Positions 6,684 to 12,266 of a stretch of 12,674 nt of DNA are shown here, in pieces. The position numbers and the translations under genes are program-made. The DNA lies in assembly GCA_003266145.1 (NCBI GenBank), contig MVJJ01000142.1:1-12674 (forward strand). The letters are read 5' to 3'. The DNA is from Methanosphaera sp. SHI613 (GTDB taxonomy: Archaea > Methanobacteriota > Methanobacteria > Methanobacteriales > Methanobacteriaceae). Within the stretch, counting starts at the first letter, position 1. The number at the start of each line of letters is the position of its first letter. Below the pieces are notes generated by a model, which saw nothing but the letters and a program-made list of their open reading frames with translations, did not search any database and was not told where the DNA came from.

Positions 6684-7526
6684 CTATTGTCTTAGTTTAC
6701 TTTCAACAATTCTGTTAGATGCATCTGTTCTTTCACGTATGATGGTCTTGATACCTTTTTCCAACATGTTCGGTTTTATGTCTATTAATAGATTTGCTTG
6801 TTCTTCATCTATTTCTCTTACTTTAATGATACCCGGTGCTTCTTGAAGTGCTTCAATTACTTCTTCCTTGTCTGATTCTACCCAGATTTTCATTTCTGCA
6901 TATCTCCAATTACTCATTTTCTTAGCAATTTCAATGTTGTCCAATTGTACTTCAATTAAACTTTTTATATATGTATAAAATGGCAATAGGACAATTGCTA
7001 CGGCTAATCCGAATATTGTTGTAATAATGGATATGTAGATACCGTTTGACATTAAAGTAATATCGCTGTTAACACCCAGTTGTTTAAAGGTATACCACAT
7101 TCCTATTACGGTACCTATTAATCCTAATAAAGGAGCAACTTCTATGATTGTCTGTAAAGATGAAAGACCTTTCATCATTTTACTCATTTCAACGATAAAT
7201 ACCTGTTCCATGTTGTCTTCTACTTCTGATTTGCTTCTATAACCAATCTTAAGTGCTTCTGATATGATTCTTGAGATTGGTGTCTTGAAGTTTCCGATAG
7301 CTCTTAATGCTTCTAGTGAACCACCATGTGCCATGGATTCATTTACTATTATCATTATTTCGGATAAATCAATTTTTGAAGCTCTTTTTAAATAGATTAT
7401 TTTTTCGATTGCGAGAAATAGTCCATATAATCCTATGATTGTCAGGATGTATGTGATTATTCCCCCACTCTGAAACATGGATACTAAGTCATTAAATGTT
7501 GAAATGATTATTCCTAAAAAATCCAT
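6684..7526 (-). CDS. exbB: ExbB/TolQ/MotA-family channel protein with extra C-terminal domain
   Basis: Multi-pass subunit of the proton-driven ExbB/TolQ motor family. Three membrane helices are seen at about 22-45, 125-147 and 163-187, with a cytoplasmic loop between the first two (46-122). The family signature APLLGLIGTVIGM is at 131-143, followed by helix three with ISIITTIFGLAVAI. After helix three, residues about 188-280 form a cytoplasmic tail; 211-252 has a beta-alpha-beta-like pattern (MKIWVES, EEVIEALQEA, GIIKVREI, ANLLIDI), resembling a ferredoxin-like fold. Bacterial ExbB/TolQ tails are shorter. An AAGGAG box supports the start. It heads the run exbB-exbD-purO-cofE-cofD-gch3 and probably carries the main promoter for these F420 genes. 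The family assignment is firm; the substrate and the role of the tail are unknown. Confidence 0.92.
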   Translation of the reverse strand: MDFLGIIISTFNDLVSMFQSGGIITYILTIIGLYGLFLAIEKIIYLKRASKIDLSEIMIIVNESMAHGGSLEALRAIGNFKTPISRIISEALKIGYRSKSEVEDNMEQVFIVEMSKMMKGLSSLQTIIEVAPLLGLIGTVIGMWYTFKQLGVNSDITLMSNGIYISIITTIFGLAVAIVLLPFYTYIKSLIEVQLDNIEIAKKMSNWRYAEMKIWVESDKEEVIEALQEAPGIIKVREIDEEQANLLIDIKPNMLEKGIKTIIRERTDASNRIVESKLRQ

Positions 7527-7546
7527 TTTTTATAACTCCTTGAGTC

Positions 7547-7623
7547 AACTGTAATTAACTTCAAATTACTTACTTTATTAATAATAATTATATTTAATAC
7601 TTATAATATATTAATTTACAGTT
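7547..7623. repeat. Inverted repeat flanking the exbB promoter region
   Basis: AACTGTAATTAA at 7547-7558 is the reverse complement of TTAATTTACAGTT at 7611-7623 apart from one inserted base. The arms enclose a 52-nt, almost purely A/T spacer between rnhB and exbB. It could be a paired operator or a stem in the rnhB-exbB read-through RNA; chance is possible in such AT-rich DNA, but the CTGTAA core is less expected. Confidence 0.45.
7586..7613 (-). promoter_or_regulatory. Candidate TATA region of the exbB-gch3 operon
   Basis: Two overlapping minus-strand candidates are visible: TTAATATATTATAAG (about 7599-7613) and TAAATATAATT (about 7586-7596). Either would start transcription roughly 40-55 nt before the exbB ATG. 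The 107-nt gap after rnhB is AT-rich throughout, so the exact box is uncertain. Confidence 0.35.
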
Positions 7624-7633
7624 TTTTGTCTGA

Positions 7634-8263
7634 TTATTTCTCTTTTATTTTTATCACGGTATTCCATGTTTGTCTAACTATTGGAGGAAATTCTTTGTTT
7701 AGACTTTCCAGGTAGTTGATTGTATATTTATCGCTAGGATAACCTGAGCCTATATCACCGTATTGTTTGCGTAGTATCGCCATCTGCTTGTCTCTTTCCA
7801 CTTTGGCTATTATTGATGCTGCCGATACTATATTGAATAGGTCGTCTGCTTTATGTCTTGTTGTAATTTCCATATTGGGATACTTGTTCTGTATGTTGTC
7901 ATGGAATCTCTTTTCATCCACGTCTATACAATCTATAAAGCATTTATCTGGATTTGCTTGTGTTATTATTTCCATCATCGCATTTGTTTCTATTTGATTC
8001 AGGTTTGTTCCATCGTTTCTTTGTTTATCAATCTCTTCGGCCGTTATGATGTTGGTGTATGTTTGTGTTATCTTCTTTATTTTTCTTGACAGAACGCTTC
8101 TTTTCTTGCTGCTTAATCTTTTGGAATCCTTAACTCCTATCCTTTCTAAAAAACGTAACTTGTCTTCAGGCATCAATACGCCGCCTATTACCAATGGACC
8201 AAGTACTGATCCTCGTCCTGCTTCATCTATGCCTAAAACATATTTTTTTTCATCGTCTGACAT
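7634..8263 (-). CDS. rnhB: Ribonuclease HII
   Basis: Cleaves the RNA strand of RNA-DNA hybrids, including single ribonucleotides in DNA and primer remnants. The 209-residue length is typical of archaeal RNase HII. The signature GIDEAGRGSVLGPLVIG is at 11-27. Catalytic acidic residues by family comparison are Asp13, Glu14, Asp111 (in the strand CFIDCID) and Asp140 (in HKADDLFNIVSAASIIAKV). RD at 157-158 and GSGYPSD at 172-178 are also conserved. No good Shine-Dalgarno is seen before the ATG; a TATA-like TAATATAAA lies about 22 nt upstream, so the mRNA may be leaderless. It is divergent from pssA and is followed after 107 nt by exbB in the same direction. Confidence 0.97.
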   Translation of the reverse strand: MSDDEKKYVLGIDEAGRGSVLGPLVIGGVLMPEDKLRFLERIGVKDSKRLSSKKRSVLSRKIKKITQTYTNIITAEEIDKQRNDGTNLNQIETNAMMEIITQANPDKCFIDCIDVDEKRFHDNIQNKYPNMEITTRHKADDLFNIVSAASIIAKVERDKQMAILRKQYGDIGSGYPSDKYTINYLESLNKEFPPIVRQTWNTVIKIKEK

Positions 8264-8280
8264 GTTTCTAATTTCCCATT

Positions 8281-8289
8281 TTTATATTA
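8281..8289 (-). promoter_or_regulatory. TATA-like box for rnhB
   Basis: The minus strand reads TAATATAAA, centred about 22 nt before the rnhB ATG. That spacing would put the transcript start almost at the start codon. This agrees with the lack of a ribosome binding site and suggests a leaderless message. Confidence 0.4.
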
Positions 8290-8461
8290 TTTTTTCTATT
8301 TTTTCAAATAATTATAATTAAACAATTTCTATATTTTTATAGTATTGTGCATATATTTATATTATAATATCTACAATGTTTAATTATGGGTATTTTTATC
8401 ATTTAGTTTGACTGAAAACAACAGTGTTTGTTGAAAATAATTAAATGCAAAAAATAATTAA

Positions 8462-8494
8462 TTATATCTTTTAAGTAATACATAGATATATATT
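8462..8494 (+). promoter_or_regulatory. Candidate pssA promoter, two TATA-like boxes
   Basis: TTATAT at 8462-8467 would give a start near 8490 and a leader carrying the GGGAG ribosome binding site at 8507-8511. GATATATATT at 8485-8494 is a better TATA match, but its start near 8515 would remove that site. The first is therefore favoured. The rest of the 255-nt divergent gap is AT-rich; CAACA and TGTTG arms around a 5-nt loop near 8420 are the only other structure noticed. Confidence 0.4.
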
Positions 8495-8518
8495 AATTAA
8501 AAAAAAGGGAGTTCAAAT

Positions 8519-9265
8519 ATGGAAACAAACATATTAAAAATAATAACCTTGGCTGATATTGCATCATTAGCAAACGGTTTGTGTGGATTTTTCTCTATAA
8601 TTGCAATTCTACAAAACAACATTGTACTATCTGCACAACTACTGTTTTTGGCAGTGATATTCGATGCGATGGACGGAACATTAGCCAGGTTATTCAATAA
8701 CGACAATATGGAACATGTCGTATTTGGTGAAACAATTGATTCCTTATCTGATATAGTTTCCTTTGGAGTGGCGCCTGCCGTAATATTATACATGTTAACC
8801 GGTCAGTTATATATGTTAATTGCATCAGCGCTGGTAATAATATGCGGAATATTAAGATTAAGCAGATACAATACGATAACTGCTTATACCGATGCTCCTA
8901 CAACAACATTTATAGGATTACCTATTCCTGTAACCGCTTTCATGTTAGGAGCTTTCATGTTATCTTATTATAATCCAATATTATTGTTTATAGTAATGGT
9001 ATTAATCTCAATATTAATGGTAACCGATATTGAATATCCTAAAATTAAGGAAATTCCATTGATAGTGATTGTAGCGATTCTCATGATAATGGCTGCAGTT
9101 CCGTTTATAAATAATATGCTCTATAGGATTCCTGCATATCTTATATTGATACTGGGAATATTGTATATAATTGGAATAATTGTAATTTCAGTATATGACA
9201 ATAGAAATCTAAAAGATAAGGTCCAAAATATTTCAGATTTCAACAATAGTCTAAATAAACGATAA
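8519..9265 (+). CDS. pssA: CDP-alcohol phosphatidyltransferase, probable archaetidylserine synthase
   Basis: An integral membrane enzyme of the CDP-alcohol phosphotransferase family. In Methanobacteriales the PssA-like member transfers serine to CDP-archaeol, making archaetidylserine. The motif D-x2-DG-x2-AR is at 49-57 (DAMDGTLAR) and G-x3-D-x3-D at 70-78 (GETIDSLSD), followed by IVSFGVAPA at 79-87, which is typical of serine transferases. Twelve residues separate AR from G, where the textbook motif has about eight, so the loop holds a small insertion (NDNMEH region). About eight hydrophobic segments span the 248 residues. The ATG has GGGAG 7 nt upstream. It starts a rightward set divergent from rnhB. 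Serine as substrate is inferred from the SFG(V/A)AP neighbourhood and from synteny recalled in Methanothermobacter, so substrate certainty is moderate. Confidence 0.88.
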   Translation: METNILKIITLADIASLANGLCGFFSIIAILQNNIVLSAQLLFLAVIFDAMDGTLARLFNNDNMEHVVFGETIDSLSDIVSFGVAPAVILYMLTGQLYMLIASALVIICGILRLSRYNTITAYTDAPTTTFIGLPIPVTAFMLGAFMLSYYNPILLFIVMVLISILMVTDIEYPKIKEIPLIVIVAILMIMAAVPFINNMLYRIPAYLILILGILYIIGIIVISVYDNRNLKDKVQNISDFNNSLNKR

Positions 9266-9270
9266 AATAC

Positions 9271-9296
9271 TTTTTTTTTTATTGTAATTTTTTTTT
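9271..9296 (+). terminator. Paired T-tract terminator after pssA
   Basis: A T10 run (9271-9280) and a T9 run (9288-9296) lie a few bases after the pssA stop, with no hairpin, as usual for archaeal intrinsic termination. They sit directly before the next start codon, so termination is either partial or the next gene has its own signal. Confidence 0.5.
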
Positions 9297-9301
9297 AAAT
9301 T

Positions 9302-10456
9302 ATGAAACGTTTAAATAAAATATTAAAACATAACAAAAACATATATCAACGATTAAACTTCTTAAATGAAGAAAAAACAAACATTTTGGAAAAGAATAAT
9401 GAATATGATGCCGACAAAAAAACTTTGGATAAAGAGTTTAACGTTGGTTTAATAGTCATACTCCTGATTATTTTCTTGATTATCACGTTGGGTTATTATC
9501 TACTTGTATTTCAGCCACAAATGCAGGAGTTACAGGACCACAAAAACGTTAAGATTAACCAGGTAAATCAGCTTCTTAATGCATCACTATCACATGATGC
9601 CAATAAGCAGGCGATACTGTCAAAAATTGATTCAGCCTCATCTGTTGAAGAAGTGGATAATATCGACGTTTATGCCTGGGCATCCCCCATACTAAAAAAT
9701 AATCTAAAGGAACAAATCAAATCCCAGAAGGATAAATACAATCGTGTTCAAGTCAATACGGATAATACCAGTAATATACTAAGTCAAAACGATGCAAACA
9801 AATACCTGAATACATTGGATGTGGAATCCTTATCAAAAACGTCCATATCTATGCCTGATACAGTTATCATACCTTTAAGCTTAAACAGACGACAGGCTGC
9901 AAGTGGGCTGTTAAAAACCGGAGACAGCGTTGACATATACAATACAAATAAGGAAATTACTAACCTGCAAACACAAGACAATAACATGGACAGTCAACTG
10001 TCCACTTCCAATGACTCTTCCAATCAATCCACAGATAATGATACAACTACTGCCAACATTCCAGTAAATTCATCTGATGACAAAAAATTAGTTGGTGGAG
10101 CCACTGTCGTATCTATTCTAAGGTCTAAAGATTCAGGAAGTGTTGACAGTAACATAGAACTGAGCCAATATCCACATACAAGAAACTATACTCAATCCAG
10201 TAAAGTGGATATAGAACAGGTCATAATGGCCAAAAGCTCTGGAACATTGGATGAATCTCAACTTAAAATAATCCTAAATGACTATGGATGGAAAATATCA
10301 AACTATGAACGATTAGCAAATATAGGTGATTTGGACTGCGAATATATTATAATGCTTGAAGTTCCCCGTGAAACAACACAAGATCTGATAAACAATATGG
10401 ATACATTGCTTCTTGCAATTCCAAGTTACGATGCACCGGATTGGGTGAAATTATGA
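9302..10456 (+). CDS. Single-pass membrane protein with CpaB/SAF-like external domain (DUF515-like)
   Basis: No function is known. The 384 residues show a charged, basic cytoplasmic N-terminus (1-46), one membrane helix (47-70) and a long external part. That part has a helical, coil-prone stretch (71-150), then residues 182-213, where VIIPLSLNRRQAASGLLKTGDSVDIY resembles the pilus-assembly CpaB/RcpC pattern of a SAF domain ending in pGDxVDV. A low-complexity Asn/Ser/Thr/Asp linker follows at about 217-260. The C-terminal domain (264-384) includes ATVVSIL and a final MLEVPRETTQDLINN segment, again like CpaB. I recall an archaeal family, DUF515, of this type; the assignment is tentative. ATG 9302 is the only possible start because an in-frame stop lies just upstream; no ribosome binding site is visible. 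The last codons overlap mptD. Confidence 0.75.
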   Translation: MKRLNKILKHNKNIYQRLNFLNEEKTNILEKNNEYDADKKTLDKEFNVGLIVILLIIFLIITLGYYLLVFQPQMQELQDHKNVKINQVNQLLNASLSHDANKQAILSKIDSASSVEEVDNIDVYAWASPILKNNLKEQIKSQKDKYNRVQVNTDNTSNILSQNDANKYLNTLDVESLSKTSISMPDTVIIPLSLNRRQAASGLLKTGDSVDIYNTNKEITNLQTQDNNMDSQLSTSNDSSNQSTDNDTTTANIPVNSSDDKKLVGGATVVSILRSKDSGSVDSNIELSQYPHTRNYTQSSKVDIEQVIMAKSSGTLDESQLKIILNDYGWKISNYERLANIGDLDCEYIIMLEVPRETTQDLINNMDTLLLAIPSYDAPDWVKL

Positions 10457-10827
10457 ATGATTCTGAAAACAATATGGATAAATACTTTAAAAATTTAACT
10501 GACAGAGAACGAGCGATATTTGAAGGTGGTATAAGTATGGGTTCACTTTATCATCAATTTGTAGGAACCCCTGTAAATCTTGATACGTGCCCCTTGCTAG
10601 AAAAAGCCATTGAAGAAAGTATAATGTTACAACCAGCAGTTATAGATGTTGTCGTTAAATTAGATAAACAACTGATTAAAGAGGCTACTGTTGTATCAAC
10701 CTATACTTCTCTTGAAGGTAATATGTTGAATATTGAAATTACTACTAAAATAAATGAGGAAGTAGTTACTACGTGTATATCATATAATCAGGAATTGGAT
10801 TATCCTTTGATGTATATAAAAGACTGA
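10453..10827 (+). CDS. mptD: Dihydroneopterin aldolase, archaeal MptD type
   Basis: Cleaves 7,8-dihydroneopterin to 6-hydroxymethyl-7,8-dihydropterin and glycolaldehyde in tetrahydromethanopterin synthesis. The 124-residue protein matches the archaeal family (M. jannaschii MJ1585 type), unrelated to bacterial FolB. The core signature is DRERAIFEGG (17-26) with LYHQFVGTPV (32-41) and the QP at 60-61. Glu24, His34, Gln60 and Tyr111 correspond, from memory, to residues tested as functional in the M. jannaschii enzyme. The start is ATG 10453: it overlaps the upstream stop in an ATGA arrangement and has GGTGA a few bases before it, whereas the in-frame TTG at 10441 lacks such a site. Translational coupling with the CpaB-like protein is therefore likely. 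Its stop directly abuts the stop of the convergent coiled-coil gene. Confidence 0.93.
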   Translation: MNDSENNMDKYFKNLTDRERAIFEGGISMGSLYHQFVGTPVNLDTCPLLEKAIEESIMLQPAVIDVVVKLDKQLIKEATVVSTYTSLEGNMLNIEITTKINEEVVTTCISYNQELDYPLMYIKD

Positions 10828-11604
10828 TTAATTTTCATCATTTTCTTTTTTTATCTCTTCACTTCCCGCTTTAAGTTCCTTAATCTCTTCTGGCAGTCTG
10901 TTTAACAACCGGTCTATAAAACTCATATGCTGGACCTGGCCAATGGCATAACTGTATTTTTCCAATCTTTTTAGCGTGTCGTTCAACTCATCCTGTGTCT
11001 TGTTAAGTCTTTCCTGTGCATGTTCTCTTTTGTTTTTGATTTTTGTATTTTCCTGCACTTGCTTATTTGTCTCATCCACCTGTTTTCTGTATTTTTCCTC
11101 TAACGTGGTATTATCATTGTTTAATTTATAGATGGTATTCTTCTGTGTTTCGATTTCCTTTTCCAATTTATTGTTGTCTTTTTTTAATCTTTCAATATCC
11201 TCTTGTGATCTGCTTAATTTGTCTTTCAGATTTTTGTTTTCATTTTCCTGATTTAAAATCTTCTTTTCATGTTCATTTATTGTCTTGCTTTTTTCTTCAG
11301 ATTCCTTAGTCAGCAAATCTATTTTTTCTTCCAAATTCTCATAATCGTTACTTTGTTTGTCATAAGTTTTCTTTAGTGTGGATTGTTCTTTTTTCAGATT
11401 TTTGATTTCATCTTTTAAATTGTTGATTTTTGTTTTTGTAATCTCGACGTCATAAACATCTTCTGTGATATAATTCTCAATGGCCTTTTCAATCTCTTCT
11501 GAAGTATGCTTATATGTTGTACCATATTCTTCTTCTATTTTTTCTTGGAATTTGTTCCATAGTTCTTCATTAATCTTTACTGTTTTTCGTACATATTCAG
11601 TCAT
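10828..11604 (-). CDS. Ribbon-helix-helix-like plus long coiled-coil protein, function unknown
   Basis: I do not recognise a characterised homologue. Residues 5-47 fit a ribbon-helix-helix DNA-binding pattern: strand VRKTVKIN, helix EELWNKFQEKIEEEYG, turn, then helix TSEEIEKAIENYI. Residues about 52-215 are a nearly unbroken, Lys/Glu/Asn-rich coiled coil, and the last 40 residues form a distinct tail (YSYAIGQVQHMSFIDRLLNRLPEEIKEL). There is no signal peptide or membrane helix, so it is probably cytoplasmic. A TATA-like TTTATATT at 11641-11648 and an AGGAT box 8 nt before the ATG support this start. The gene is convergent with mptD with no intervening base, and its upstream DNA is packed with short repeats. 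A DNA-binding architectural, partition-like or regulatory role is an inference from domain order. The N-terminal call is moderate and the coiled coil is certain. Confidence 0.85.
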   Translation of the reverse strand: MTEYVRKTVKINEELWNKFQEKIEEEYGTTYKHTSEEIEKAIENYITEDVYDVEITKTKINNLKDEIKNLKKEQSTLKKTYDKQSNDYENLEEKIDLLTKESEEKSKTINEHEKKILNQENENKNLKDKLSRSQEDIERLKKDNNKLEKEIETQKNTIYKLNNDNTTLEEKYRKQVDETNKQVQENTKIKNKREHAQERLNKTQDELNDTLKRLEKYSYAIGQVQHMSFIDRLLNRLPEEIKELKAGSEEIKKENDEN

Positions 11605-11640
11605 ATTACCAAATCCTATTATCTCTTATCTACTTATTAC

Positions 11641-11648
11641 AATATAAA
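11641..11648 (-). promoter_or_regulatory. TATA-like box for the coiled-coil gene
   Basis: The minus strand reads TTTATATT. A transcript starting about 25 nt downstream (near 11620) would begin just before the AGGAT box at 11613-11617 and the ATG at 11604, giving a short leader. Confidence 0.5.
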
Positions 11649-11708
11649 TTTAATTGTATCATTGGTTATTTAGTCATTATTTCCCAGATTTAAAAATATG
11701 AAATCTGC

Positions 11709-12119
11709 TTTTCAAAGTATGTTTTTTTGTTTTTTGAATAACATTGTATGTTTTTTAAATTATGTTTTTTCCTCTCTTGTTTGAATTGTTGATTTTCAAA
11801 AGTTGATTTCATACTTCATACTATTTTATACTATTTGTAATAAAACTGATTTCATCTTTTCAATATTTGACATTTGATTTTTAAAAACAAATATTTGATT
11901 TTCAATATATGATTTTTGAATTTGTATTTTTGTTCGGATCAATTTTATGTTTTTCAAAAACAGATATTTGAAAAGTTGAAAATATCCTTTTCAAAAGTAT
12001 GTTTTTCAATGTATGATTTTTGATTTTCACATAAAATACAACAAATTATAAAAAACACTTTTAACACTTTATTTTCTGAATTTAAAAGAGCATTATGGTT
12101 ATTTTTAAGTTATGTTTTT
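11709..12119. repeat. Cluster of TTTTCAA and TATGWTTTT motifs
   Basis: TTTTCAA or its complement occurs nine times between 11709 and 12009 (starts 11709, 11793, 11857, 11899, 11951, 11988, 12003; inverted at 11967 and 11976). TATGTTTTT occurs six times (11718, 11747, 11761, 11946, 11998, 12111) and TATGATTTTT twice (11908, 12012). They combine into an 18-19 bp unit, TTTTCAA-n2/3-TATGWTTTT, at 11709, 11899, 11988 and 12003; the last two overlap with a 15-bp period. Inverted pairs make possible stems at 11951-11974 (8-bp arms), 11963-11986 (GATATTT/AAATATC) and 11976-11994. The density is far above what base composition predicts. The role is unknown. Confidence 0.7.
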
Positions 12120-12189
12120 TGGTGTCATCTTGGAATATCAGATTTTCTAACTTTTCATAATGTGTATAATCTATGATATTCATCAACTG

Positions 12190-12266
12190 TTGTCATGTTG
12201 TGGTGCATGATGAGGGGTAAGTTGATGTTGGGAATATGTTAAATGTCTGATGTTGCCATTTTTTTT
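12190..12266 (+). ncRNA. Candidate small RNA with T8 terminator
   Basis: A stretch richer in G than its surroundings lies between a TATAAT at 12165-12170 (predicted start near 12190-12195) and a T8 tract at 12259-12266. It contains a C-box-like ATGATGA (12207-12213) and a D-box-like CTGA (12247-12250). TGGTG before the C box can pair weakly with TTGCCA after the D box. Clear internal C' and D' boxes are lacking, so a C/D guide RNA is not established. It could also be unrelated intergenic sequence. Confidence 0.25.

Noticed and set aside
10441..10455. TTG at 10441 as the mptD start
   Set aside because: The ATG at 10453 overlaps the previous stop (ATGA) and has GGTGA just before it; the TTG has no such support.
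11820..12030. Two overlapping minus-strand open stretches of about 42 and 54 codons
   Set aside because: They lie in the repeat cluster, lack an ATG with a ribosome binding site at their beginnings, and resemble no protein; low T content on that strand explains the lack of stops.
11709..12119. Degenerate CRISPR array
   Set aside because: The repeat is only 18-19 bp, spacing is irregular (15 to about 190 bp), some copies are inverted, and no cas gene is present.
12195..12242. 15-codon rightward frame beginning MLWCMM
   Set aside because: No ribosome binding site; the small-RNA reading explains the local composition better.
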